DNA of 14,979 bases from Porogramme epimiltina (lineage: Eukaryota > Basidiomycota > Agaricomycetes > Polyporales > Polyporaceae), in the NCBI GenBank assembly GCA_900155495.1, contig FTLJ01000766.1:1-14979 (forward strand), given 5' to 3'. This document shows, one piece after another, positions 7,625-14,979 of the stretch. The first letter of the stretch is position 1, and every line of letters starts with the position of its first letter. The notes under the pieces are model-generated. The model searched no databases, was not told where the DNA came from, and saw nothing but the letters and a program-made list of their open reading frames with translations. The translations under genes and the position numbers were made by a program.

Positions 7625-8459
7625 GGGTGGTCCACTGGGGCTATCGATGAAGGAGGGGTAGAATGTAGGGAGGCCGTACTGCACGGGCCGCGCTTGAACG
7701 TGCTACTCATGACAGCCTCATAGCGAGACTGTCCGCAAGGAGGAATCAGCATGCGACGAGCTCCTTGATTGTTACGTGATGGATCAATGCTAACCCGCAG
7801 GCACGGCCCCTCGTAGTGGAGATGACACGACGGTTTACTGGTGAATAGCTTATCCTGGGCTAGACAACAATTAATAAGGTTGCGTGTACTGTTCTCTGAG
7901 CTCACGCGTTCGCATTCCGGTCTTCCGTACATTGCTGGTCTCAGGACATGAGTTTGCTCTCTCCATTTACTGCGGGAGGATGGAGCCGCTGTATGCGTAG
8001 GAGGCGGATCTCCGGTGAATTACGTCCTTCCATCATCGCCCGCCGATTGAGAGCCTCCTCCAGGCTTCGGAACTGTTGCCCAACACCGTTGGTTTGCGGC
8101 ATTACCTTTTCTATCACCCCCGAACGCTTAGGTGTTCTTTCCTCGTATCCATCTGGCACACTTCACCACCTTTTCTATCATTCCCGCCGCTGCCCCACAT
8201 GTGAGTCCTTCTCTATTGTGTCTGCCGCCCCATTATGCCGTTTCCTATTCTATCACCCCCGACCGGCGCGGCGAGTCGGTTTCCATGCTACATGGCGAGA
8301 AACGCTCGTATGACCTCGCGTTTCACTCCTTCAGGCACCCACACGGCCGTCATTTCACTTACGGAATGAATGAGAGCCCGAGCAACGGAGAGCTCGGCCT
8401 CGTCTCATTCTATCATTTATAGACCTACCGTCTCGCAGCCTAGAGAACCGCCACCCACT
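7625..8459. promoter_or_regulatory. Divergent intergenic region
   Basis: It separates the minus-strand zinc-cluster gene from the plus-strand methyltransferase gene and so should hold both promoters. It contains four spaced TTCTATCA motifs (8109-8415) and a TATA-like ATTTATAG (8415-8422) about 40 bp before the methyltransferase ATG. A minus-strand open frame (8159-7941) has a protein-like stretch, QQFRSLEEALNRRAMMEGRN, followed by a GTAAAT donor-like site. This could be an untracked 5' exon of the zinc-cluster gene or an unrelated small gene; I could not link it in frame. Confidence 0.5.
8107..8415. repeat. Four spaced TTCTATCA (GATA-type) motifs
   Basis: TTTTCTATCACCCCCGAACG (8107-8126), TTTTCTATCATTCCCGCCGC (8171-8190), TATTCTATCACCCCCGACC (8246-8264) and CATTCTATCATTTATAG (8406-8422). 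On the minus strand each reads TGATAGAA, which fits the WGATAR consensus of fungal GATA factors. The first three share about 15 bp; distances are 64, 75 and 160 bp. They could be regulatory sites or a decayed tandem repeat. Confidence 0.6.
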
Positions 8460-9299
8460 ATGTCCGTCGTCGTCCGCGTTTTCCTCATCCTCGCACATGC
8501 CATCATGTATTACATGGCTAGCAAAGCTCCCCACAAAACCCCCCCAAGCGGTCGATACGACACAGAAGAATCAGTCTTTTTCAGGATAGCGCCTTATATA
8601 TTTAAGGTCAGTGATTTGTTCCTCACGTTATCGTGTACCGGAGCTTTCGCTTCTTCACGTTGTTTCTCTTTCCCATATACTCACGCCCAACCGTTCGCTA
8701 CATAGGCTCAGCGAATATTTGTCAATATATGCACAATTTCAGAGGTCTCAATCGTTGCCGCCCAGAACATGCCCCGGTCACTCTCCGCAGCCATCCCCAC
8801 TGTGCTCTGCCCCGCCGAAACGGGGCCCTCGCCCATCACGTTCACCTACCTTTTTCTCGCGGGATTCGCCCTCGTCGCAGCAGGCACCTTCCTCCGCCTC
8901 GCTTGTTATCGCTCCCTCGGGCCCCTTTTCACCTTCGACCTCACTCTCCTCCCGAAGCACACCCTCATCACCTCGGGCCCGTACGGTGTTGTCCGCCACC
9001 CCGCATACCTCGGCTCTCTCCTCGTCTTCCTCGGCATCGGCCTCATGGATCTCACCCCTGGAGGGTGGGTCATAGAGTGTATCGGCGTTGGGGATACGGG
9101 TGTGGGTGTGCTTGGCTCTCGCTCTGCGCCGCACATCCTCCGCGTGTGGATTGTCTTTGGCATCTGGTTCGGGTGGTGGCTTGCTGTCGGCGTTCGCCGG
9201 GCACGCATAGAAGATGCCGCGCTCAAGCAGGAGTTCGGTCGCAAATGGGAAGAGTATGCGTGCAGCGTCCCCTGGTGGTTCATACCTCATGTCGTATAA
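8460..9299 (+). CDS. Protein-S-isoprenylcysteine O-methyltransferase (Ste14/ICMT family)
   Basis: This ER-membrane enzyme uses S-adenosylmethionine to methylate the C-terminal prenylcysteine of CaaX proteins such as Ras/Rho GTPases and, in basidiomycetes, lipopeptide pheromones. Exon 1 (8460-8606) and exon 2 (8706-9299) are joined across a 99-nt intron and give 246 residues, close to yeast Ste14 (239). Hydrophobic segments lie at about 3-18, 52-68, 93-112, 149-165 and 193-212. The family signature SGPYGVVRHPAYLG (139-152), with the Arg-His-Pro cofactor motif, and the C-terminal EDAALKQEFGRKWEEYA (217-233), with its conserved acidic residues, are both present. The acceptor at 8705 was chosen because it restores AQRIFVNICTISEVSIVAAQ as a membrane-helix segment in frame; a later AG at 8744 would also be in frame but shorter. 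No lesions are seen. Basidiomycetes often carry several paralogues, so the individual substrate cannot be named. Confidence 0.88.
8607..8705 (+). other. Intron in methyltransferase gene
   Basis: GTCAGT donor after the Lys-49 codon and TACATAG acceptor, phase 0, 99 nt. It contains in-frame stops, so it must be removed for a complete protein. Confidence 0.75.
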
Positions 9300-9817
9300 G
9301 TAGGGTTGTGCACGTTGTCCTACGGTACTCCTCTGTTATAGTACTTTATTCTGGTGTTATTTCAACCAGGCCCTTGCTTTCCTCGCGCCCTTTGAGTTCG
9401 AATAAGTACATGGCATGAAGAGGTGTTTGTAGTGATCCCGTCGCAGCTTTTGAACGGACACCAATTCTCTACAAACTTGGGTCCCGCCTGGAGAAATAGT
9501 GGCACGCATGCTGCGGCAATGTCCATCGTTTTCGAACATGAGGCCCGAATCATTGGTATGCCACGTGTGCCCCTTGAACTCGCTTACCGGAGGTATATTA
9601 GCGTATCTCAAAGCTAGGGCACCCGTCGGGAGGCAACGCTCTAGTTCTCAGGCCCCCCTTTCCAGTATGACGCCCGGCGAGAGGCCCCGCTTACCCCCTT
9701 TCGCCTCCTTCTCCTTCCCCTACGCAGCTCCTTCTCATATGGCCTATTGGCCGGCACTATATCCTCAAGGGCCCTCAAACTTCACGCTCACAGTATGTGT
9801 CACCCGCAGCTCTACTG
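9300..9817. other. Intergenic region before the forkhead gene
   Basis: Holds the 3' region of the methyltransferase gene and the presumed forkhead promoter. Around 9660-9780 it is pyrimidine-rich (CCCCTTTCGCCTCCTTCTCC-type), as is common in fungal promoters, with a TATA-like ACTATATCC near 9758, about 60 bp before the ATG. Open frames here on both strands (for example minus 9611-9357) show no recognisable domain. Confidence 0.4.
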
Positions 9818-10696
9818 ATGGTCGCTAACATGTCTGACTTCGACTCGGAGTCGCAGACCTCGACCGCGTTCGAAGGACGGTACGAAGACACGAGCTCTAC
9901 TGTGTCCAAGAGCTACGGTGGGGCCCATGACACTGGCTTTGGTATGATTCATAGTTACGACCCCACGTCCCCACCCCTCGTTTATCCGCACGCCCCATGC
10001 TACCAGAGCGAGGAGTTGGACTCTTCGCCGGTTATGCCGTTCCCCCTCCCGGATCAGACTCGCCATTCCTCTGCGCAAGTGGGTTATGGCTCACACGATA
10101 GCAGACACAAGGCAGTAGGCGACGACACGTACACCTCTGACGCAGAAATTAGAAAGGCCATTGGATTTCGACCTCATCAGAAGCTCCATCTCGACGCCCT
10201 CAAAAGTCCATCTCCGAAGGGAACTCGACCGCTCTACTCCATTAAACTTCTTTGCCAACTTGCGATTCTCGGGAGCCCGGACAGGAGGGCTACCCTTAGA
10301 GAAATATACGACGCATTACAGCAAAGATTCGAGTGGTATAAAGCGAAAAAAGATAATAATTGTTGGAAGGTGAGTAAGCATTCATTTTCAACCAACTTGA
10401 GAACAACAAACTGAACATCACGACTCTAGAGCAGCATCCGCCACTGCCTTTCTTTGCAATCCTGCTTCAAAAGGCAAAGGAGACCAATAACGGTAGATGG
10501 AAAAGGGGACTACTGGACTTTCGACTGCTCTTCCGACGGTCTCACACGCCCTCGCAAGCGACGAAAGAAGACTGATCTTCCCTCTCGGCGGCCGCCACAG
10601 AGAGCCTACATGCACCCTCGTTTTCAAAGTCCTGAGGAGTTCGAAGAGGGTCCGTCTCGTGGCTATCAGCGACGAGGGTCAGGGCTTGTAGGCTGA
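9818..10696 (+). CDS. Forkhead (winged-helix) transcription factor
   Basis: A sequence-specific nuclear DNA-binding regulator. Exon 1 (9818-10369) and exon 2 (10430-10696) join in phase 0 across a 60-nt intron and give 272 residues. Residues 1-137 are acidic and Ser/Pro-rich with no recognised domain. The forkhead domain spans about 138-217: PLYSIKLLCQLAILGSP, RATLREIYDALQQRFEWY, then SSIRHCLSLQSCF and GKGDYWTFD. The usual recognition-helix core is NSIRHNLS; here Asn is replaced by Ser at 185 and Asn by Cys at 190, while His189 is kept. A basic cluster, RPRKRRKK (224-231), is a likely nuclear signal, and the tail is Arg- and Pro-rich. The start is the first in-frame ATG (MVANMSDF); the second, 12 nt on, is an alternative, and the open frame upstream begins only with GTG. 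The gene looks intact and may belong to a divergent basidiomycete forkhead subgroup. No target can be inferred. Confidence 0.88.
10370..10429 (+). other. Intron within the forkhead recognition helix
   Basis: GTGAGTAAGC donor, CTGAACATC branch-like site and GACTCTAG acceptor, 60 nt, phase 0. It separates CWK from SSIRHC exactly at the start of the recognition helix; removal restores a continuous forkhead domain. Confidence 0.88.
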
Positions 10697-11462
10697 ACTC
10701 GGGGCAACGCCTCATCACGACGCATACACATCATCTTCACTTCGACATTTCGTTTTGCACGATCTCTTTTCCCATCCGTTTTTCTGAGTATTGTATGATA
10801 TGTGGGCAGCTTCAGTCGCTCCTGTTTGTATATAATGTGTCTCGGAATGTTGGCTTGTTTCTTTCATTTTCCGCTCACTCGTTTTTGCTCGCCCGTCGCT
10901 TGTGCATCGGACCATTCGCTCTGTTGCGTTTCCAACATCTTGTATGCATCTTTCCCAACTTTATTTACAACATCATGCATTGCACTTATACGACGCCTTT
11001 GTGGGCTCCATAGACCGCCGCGACGCGTGCCGGCGTCAGCGCCGACTCTTGGGAGCCTGTAGGCTGCATTCGCCGGCAATTTGAATGGCCTGATCCTGAA
11101 GGCCCAAGCAGGCATGTTTCTCGAAGCTTCCCAGCATGTGTTTGTGCTGTGGGCACAGATTCACAGTGTGATCACGAGCACTGTGAAATAGGGTCCGCCC
11201 GGCAACCCTGGTTTGTGGGCGGAACTTGGAAACACCGAAATCGCGAGCAATAGAAGGGTCAAAAACGGCATGCTGCGCGCTTAGCAGGAATGTACACGGT
11301 TGGCGATCATAAATCGTTCGATCCTTTTCTCTGGGTGGCAGGACTTTTGCATGGGGTCGAGGCTGGACAAGGGAACGAGATCGACAAAAAGGGGAAACGT
11401 CTGATGGACAACACGATTCTCGGCGGGCGACGCCCACAAACACCCACGTTGATCTATACCTA
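10697..11462. other. 3' region of forkhead gene and unassigned sequence
   Basis: The first 300 bases are T-rich (TTTCGTTTTGC, TTTCTTTCATTTTCC) and fit a 3' untranslated region. Beyond 11080 a minus-strand open frame (11494-11036) holds HSARDHTVNLCPQHKHMLGS, which faintly resembles the His/Asn/Cys-rich tail of an HNH nuclease. The rest of such a domain is not evident, so I do not call a gene. A 9-bp inverted repeat lies at 11160-11187. Confidence 0.35.
11160..11187. repeat. 9-bp inverted repeat
   Basis: TTCACAGTG and CACTGTGAA are perfect arms separated by 10 nt that include the palindrome TGATCA. Possible protein-binding dyad or small hairpin. Confidence 0.6.
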
Positions 11463-11810
11463 TTGCACGAATGGGTAGTTTTGCCGCGCCTCACCCGGGA
11501 GTCGTGTTTTCTCTGTGGAAATGGTTCTCGTCACTGGCGACAACCCCGAAGGCCGCCGAAGTATGAAGAAAGTCGAGCTCAACCCGACGTCCGAATATTC
11601 GCACCCGGGACGCCGAATAGGCATGAGGTGAGCCGACTTTTTCTAATGTGGAAGCACGGGCGGGCTGCCCTAATCGAAGAGTGTAGGACATTGAAATTTC
11701 TCGCGGAGGATGAACCTCAGCTTATAAAAGAGGGACGAGAAATCCGCTTCACCCATCAGGCAGCAGGCTTCCCACTTTGTTCCTACTCATCGAGACACCC
11801 CGTTCCTTGA
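11463..11810 (+). CDS. Uncharacterised ORF
   Basis: An open frame of 115 codons with a protein-like, charged central stretch (VSRLFLMWKHGRAALIEECR, then LAEDEPQLIKEGREIRF). An N-terminal CFLCGNGS includes a Cys-x2-Cys pair. No family is recognised, no clear intron extends it, and the opposite strand is also partly open (11691-11491), so the coding strand is uncertain. It could be an exon of a decayed gene. Confidence 0.25.
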   Translation: MHEWVVLPRLTRESCFLCGNGSRHWRQPRRPPKYEESRAQPDVRIFAPGTPNRHEVSRLFLMWKHGRAALIEECRTLKFLAEDEPQLIKEGREIRFTHQAAGFPLCSYSSRHPVP

Positions 11811-12540
11811 TTTTCACTGGTCGCTCAACCGTTCCCCGTGCCTATCGAGCCAAGAGCTTGAAGACAGATGTGGGAACTGTTTCCGAAACGCCGAAACGAC
11901 CTTGGACCTCCACACGCGCCGTTCTAGATGTCATCGTCCCTCAGCATGATCATGGTTGAAGAAAGTGTTGACTCAGACTAATAATGGCCGACGGTAAAGT
12001 CAATCATTCACTGGTATTATGCTGGACATGACGAAGATATTCCTGCGTATCCTACCAACTGAGGCATCGTTGTCGATATTCACCTCGCATTAGGGAAGTA
12101 CCCTGGTCCTTCGCGCGTCCGCGTCGGCCAAGTGCATCGCTATTGCGATGGATGACTGCGACAACGATCCCAAAGAAGGGACGGGCGTGCAGCAACATCC
12201 TTGTCACTATCTGGAGAAGGTGTTACGCTATTCTCCAATTCTGGTCCGGCTCGAGACGTGAATGTTTGAGGGTGGCTGTCCCTGCAGCAGTCTTGCATAG
12301 GTGGATTCCGCTCACCGATCATGTCCGTCATGTCATTTGCAGAGATTTTGTCGATCAAGCCCCCGAGACCTCGCGCGGGACTTCCGACTTGCATGTTGAC
12401 TCGCTGTCTGATGCCCGGTGCAATCGCCAGCGCCCGGCACTACAACACCTTGGTCCCAGGGCGACACTCCACGCAAGTCCGTCACGTGTACATGATCGAA
12501 AGCACACCAAAACACGTCCAGGAGCTCTCATGACCTACTC
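11811..12540. other. Unassigned region
   Basis: Several overlapping short frames on both strands, none recognised. The most protein-like stretch is on the minus strand near 12400-12320 (GLGGLIDKISANDMTDMI, followed by a GTGAGC donor-like site). Stops interrupt all frames, so any gene here is fragmentary. Confidence 0.3.
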
Positions 12541-12541
12541 T

Positions 12542-12785
12542 AGCACTACCTCCCTCAGAGTTTTCCTCCATCAAACCCGTCACTCCCTCCCGCTTGAACT
12601 CGCCAATACTCGGCCTACTTGATGAGGGCCCGTTCACAAACCTCTCCCCCACGCCGGAGGATTCCTTGCGCGGAACGCATGCCACTTCACCGGTGCGTGC
12701 TGCATTCCACGTCTTATCGGAGGAGACCCAGCTGCTTCAAGTACTACCCCCTTTACCGCTGTCCCAACGCGCGGCACTTGAGTAG
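12542..12785 (+). CDS. Uncharacterised ORF, possible terminal exon
   Basis: From about 12542 the plus strand is open to TAG at 12783-12785 and encodes LNSPILGLLDEGPFTNLSPT and FHVLSEETQLLQVLPPLPL, a Pro- and Leu-rich sequence resembling the C-terminus of a fungal regulatory protein. No in-frame ATG begins the conserved-looking part (the open frame nominally starts at 12594 with a non-ATG codon), so it would need an upstream exon; acceptor-like TACTCTAG ends at 12543. The minus strand at 12685-12482 is equally open (GVGERFVNGPSSSRPSIGEF), so the strand is not settled. Confidence 0.25.
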
Positions 12786-13253
12786 GACGGACGGTGACAG
12801 GTGTGTAGTTTCCTGCTTTCTCTCCGCCCTTCGAACACCTGTGACCTCTACATACATACCACCACCAACTCCCATGCATTCATTTCGATCTACTCCTCAA
12901 CGTTGCCACACATCTGCTGGACCACAGCAAGTCCAGCCGGCCCAAGTTGCACGGCCCGCATTCACGCCGTGTCCTTCCCTCCCTTCACTCAACACGCTCA
13001 CGCGGGGCTGCATCCATGTCCCAAAGGTGTATATTCTGTGGTGCCACCAACATTTGCTGATGGCTGACTCTCATGGTATAGGTGCAGTAATGTCCCCCGC
13101 TCCCTTTGCAACACATCAATCACTTGTAGTTACTGTCGTTAGCTCTAATAAAATATTTTTTCCTTCTCAATACGTCTGCGCCAGGATCATGGAGCACATG
13201 ATGCGCCCATGAGCGCAGGGGGCACGCAACTGATCGGCGACCGCTCGCCCCTA
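12786..13253. other. Unassigned region with a small Cys-rich frame
   Basis: No confident gene. A short frame at 13018-13062 reads MSQRCIFCGATNIC. After a short gap ending TATAG at 13081, another frame reads CSNVPRSLCNTSITCSYC. Together these look like remnants of a Cys-rich zinc-binding motif, but the sequence is too short to name. Confidence 0.3.
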
Positions 13254-13427
13254 GTGAATATGAAAGTCGTGGTTAAGACTAATACCTGACTCTCTCCGGG
13301 AATGGGGGTACACCACCAAGGACGGGCGACCGTGACCGTGCAGGGGGAACACACGGCCGTGGACTGCCCACCCGCCGGGGTGAATAAGAACCGGACCAGT
13401 CAGTAGTACAATACCTGACCCTCTCCA
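13254..13427. repeat. Imperfect direct duplication of a ~45-bp unit
   Basis: Unit 1 (13254-13298) and unit 2 (13380-13427) both start GTGAATA(T/A)GAA and end AATACCTGAC(T/C)CTCTCC, with a more variable centre. Start-to-start distance is 126 bp. They directly precede the GC-rich array and may belong to the same element. Confidence 0.65.
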
Positions 13428-13451
13428 GACAGGGTTAAGCACGGCCGCAGT

Positions 13452-13590
13452 TAGGGCCCGGCTCGGCCTGAAAGCCCGGGCTTGGGCCCGGCTTTGGAGG
13501 CTCGGGCTCGTCAAAATGAGAAGCCGGGCCCTGGGGGAGGGCTCGGGCCGGGCCGGGCTCGGGCTCGGGCTCGGGCTTAGCCCAGGCTTT
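13452..13590. repeat. GC-rich AGCCCGGGC array, left block
   Basis: Dense GGGCCCGG, AGCCCGGGCT and GGGCTC words, including a perfect 12-bp palindrome AAGCCCGGGCTT (13472-13483), an 11-bp inverted repeat GGGCCCGGCTT (13484-13494) with AAGCCGGGCCC (13521-13531), and three to four GGGCTC units (about 13555-13578). Similar GC-rich subterminal arrays are known at the ends of some hAT-type DNA transposons; the family link here is an inference. Confidence 0.6.
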
Positions 13591-14214
13591 TGGGCCATGG
13601 GATACTCATGGGTGGGCGGCGCGCAAAATGGGGCGTGGCTATATGCCTGCATTGTAGAAACTGTTAGAAGTACATTCGGGCTCCTAGTGGAGCAGTGTAT
13701 ATGTCACATACCGTACCCTGGCGCCAGCGTGAACGTGGACATAGGGGGCAAGTGCATATGCGCGGGTGGATATCTACCGTTGCGGAGGCGGTTCGCATAC
13801 CGAGCGATAACCGAAGCAAAGAGACCTACGCCCACTTGCGGTACACGCCCTGCGGCGGCCCTGCCAGTGATACAGAGAAGAGGTTAGAAATGTACGAGTT
13901 GAGGGGAAACAAAGTGACTTACGAGGTCGTCGTATCTGAAGATACCCCTGGACTATGTAAACTGGTTGTTTTACGCATATCATCAGTGCCTTAGAAGACG
14001 GAGCTGAGATTACGCCAGCCTACCTTGTCCTTCACCAGGATTCTGGTTACCGTTGCGCCGGATAGTGTGAATGCTGCGAACGGCGCGCGGAGCCGTGACC
14101 CGTCAGGAGCGCTGATGCAAGTCGAGCTGTTACAACGGCTGTGTGCGCAATGTTCAGTCCAAAATAGGAGAAGATCGAACAGTGGAGCACTCACGTCAAA
14201 CACATCTTGAGCGA

Positions 14215-14241
14215 CTGCGACGCCTGGGAGGGGCGTCGCAG
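14215..14241. repeat. 10-bp perfect hairpin
   Basis: CTGCGACGCC and GGCGTCGCAG around a 7-nt loop (TGGGAGG). GC-rich and stable. Confidence 0.8.
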
Positions 14242-14393
14242 CGAGTGCCGACCGAACTTGTCCTGAGTGTCTTGAAAACTCGAACAGGCCCGGGATAGGC
14301 TAGCCTGTAACTACTCACCAATTCTCTCCGCCCGTAGGGTCACTACTAGGAGTCTTCAGGATGCCGTATTCACTCATTTACACCTGATACCAT

Positions 14394-14448
14394 CACTAAA
14401 GGCGATGATGTAGACGGTGAGCCACCGTCTACATCATCGCCTTTAGTG
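14394..14448. repeat. 26-bp perfect hairpin with 3-nt loop
   Basis: Left arm 14394-14419 (starts CACTAAAGGCGATGATG) and right arm 14423-14448 (ends CATCATCGCCTTTAGTG) are exact reverse complements, separated only by AGC. No mismatch exists in 26 bp, and pairing stops immediately outside the arms. No coding frame explains it. Confidence 0.95.
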
Positions 14449-14681
14449 TTGGGATTGGTAGCACAAGATACTTGAATGTGCTATTGACGTCCGGGTCCTC
14501 TAAGACAATAGGAGCGCCCTTCCGGTACATCCCTCATCATTTCATAAGCTTATAATGTCGACGCCACATTGGCGGATGTATGGAACGTGCGTTAAGCAGA
14601 TGGGATGTCTCGAGGAGCGTGCTGCGTGGAAGCGCTGATGACGAGGACTGTTACATAGGCGCCAATTGCGCAATGGAGCAA

Positions 14682-14731
14682 GGGGCATACGAAAACGGCT
14701 ATTCTTATGATATCATAGCTTCGTATGCCCC
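14682..14731. repeat. Bulged hairpin with nested palindrome
   Basis: Outer arms GGGGCATACGAA (14682-14693) and TTCGTATGCCCC (14720-14731) are a perfect 12-bp match. An inner pair, GCTAT (14698-14702) and ATAGC (14715-14719), abuts the right arm directly and is offset by AACG on the left. The palindrome ATGATATCAT (14707-14716) overlaps the loop. Confidence 0.85.
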
Positions 14732-14831
14732 CATGAAAAAGTAACAGAGCGAGAACCTCAAAGTTCGATCTAGACGCGTTGCATTAATTATCGACTTCAC
14801 GGTTAGCAGTACTACTCCACAGAAGCCTGGG

Positions 14832-14915
14832 CTTTAGGGCCGGGCTCGGGCTTCTAGAAACAAAAGCCCGGCCCTCAAGCCCTCCAAGCCCTGTAGCGGG
14901 CCCGGCCGGGCTGGG
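14832..14915. repeat. GC-rich AGCCCGGCC array, right block
   Basis: Contains a perfect 10-bp inverted repeat AGGGCCGGGC (14836-14845) with GCCCGGCCCT (14866-14875), plus CAAGCCCTCCAAGCCCT and CGGGCCCGGCCGGGC. Reverse-complemented, it resembles the left block (both read GGGCTTG(A)GGsCCGGGCTTT-like then GAAGCC), consistent with two ends of one element in inverted orientation. Confidence 0.55.
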
Positions 14916-14921
14916 CTTCCG

Positions 14922-14943
14922 CGGTGATGTGACGGTGATGTGC
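14922..14943. repeat. 11-bp tandem repeat, two units
   Basis: CGGTGATGTGA followed at once by CGGTGATGTGC. It lies just outside the right GC-rich block and might be a duplication at the element border. Confidence 0.75.
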
Positions 14944-14979
14944 ATCCTGCGCGGCTGCCCAGTGCAGCCACCTCAAAAC

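Larger units (their letters stand above)
13591..14830. other. Interior of a possible non-autonomous element
   Basis: About 1.24 kb between the two GC-rich blocks, without a recognisable protein. The longest plus-strand frame (13695-13994) reads through ETYAHLRYTPCGG and MYELRGNKVTYEVVVSED and has no recognised domain. The second half holds three hairpins (14215-14241, 14394-14448, 14682-14731). Confidence 0.4.

Noticed and set aside
8778..9290. Minus-strand 170-codon frame rich in Glu and Arg
   Set aside because: Antisense shadow of the methyltransferase exon.
8633..9418. Plus-strand 261-codon frame over the methyltransferase
   Set aside because: Frame-shifted shadow of the methyltransferase; Arg/His/Pro-rich with no domain.
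11036..11494. HNH nuclease gene on the minus strand
   Set aside because: Only a faint HTVNLCPQHKH resemblance; the upstream half of the HNH motif and splice structure are not evident.
13452..13590. Telomeric repeat
   Set aside because: One TTAGGG occurs at the left edge but is not tandem; the block is built of GGGCTC and CCCGGG words.
14394..14731. Helitron 3' end or intrinsic terminator
   Set aside because: Neither hairpin is followed by CTRR within about 20 bp, and the T-run of a bacterial terminator is absent in a eukaryotic context.
1..14979. tRNA, rRNA or CRISPR features
   Set aside because: Scanning for GGTTCGANTCC-type B boxes found only partial hits (for example near 11305) without a cloverleaf; no spaced identical repeats typical of CRISPR were seen.

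Overview
The window looks like nuclear DNA of a filamentous basidiomycete (Agaricomycetes-like). Introns are 48-99 nt with GTRNGN-type donors and CTAAC-like branch sites. There is a KDZ-type DNA transposase fragment, a short Ste14-type methyltransferase and a forkhead factor, and gene-poor, repeat-bearing spacers lie between them. No prokaryotic operon, CRISPR array, rRNA or tRNA is visible. All family assignments rest on recognised motifs in translated frames, not on database searches.

Left part (1-6700) reads as a gene graveyard. A minus-strand hypothetical gene (347-1490, probably spliced) is followed by a decayed plus-strand copy of the N-terminal half of eIF4G (about 1554-3175). Then come an AT-richer spacer with TTTGGG motifs, a 5'-truncated plus-strand KDZ transposase fragment (3786-4373), and a decayed minus-strand copy of the N-terminal head of the vesicle tether USO1/p115 (about 6233-4373). 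The eIF4G and USO1 copies keep introns, so they are DNA-level duplicates or relics rather than retrocopies. Both carry frameshifts, stops and damaged splice sites, and both lack the 3' half of the normal gene.

Middle part (6240-8460). A short array of GGCATATGCC-type repeats and a 16-bp palindrome separate USO1 from a minus-strand Zn2Cys6 transcription factor. That factor has a perfect binuclear zinc-cluster spacing across an intron, but its reading frame ends exactly at a splice-donor-like site before any regulatory domain. It is divergent from the next gene, with about 0.8 kb between them holding four spaced TTCTATCA (GATA-type) motifs.

Right part (8460-14979). Two intact two-exon genes sit in tandem: a protein-S-isoprenylcysteine O-methyltransferase (8460-9299) and a forkhead transcription factor with an unusual recognition helix (9818-10696). 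After 10.7 kb I see only weak open frames. From about 13.25 kb to the end lies a repeat-rich, apparently non-coding block: a duplicated 45-bp unit, two GC-rich AGCCCGGGC-type arrays about 1.3 kb apart in inverted arrangement, and three strong hairpins between them, including a perfect 26-bp stem. This may be a non-autonomous DNA transposon, but I could not define target-site duplications.

The genes do not form an evident pathway. The methyltransferase (CaaX protein and pheromone maturation) and the two regulators look like independent neighbours of a degenerating, transposon-marked interval.
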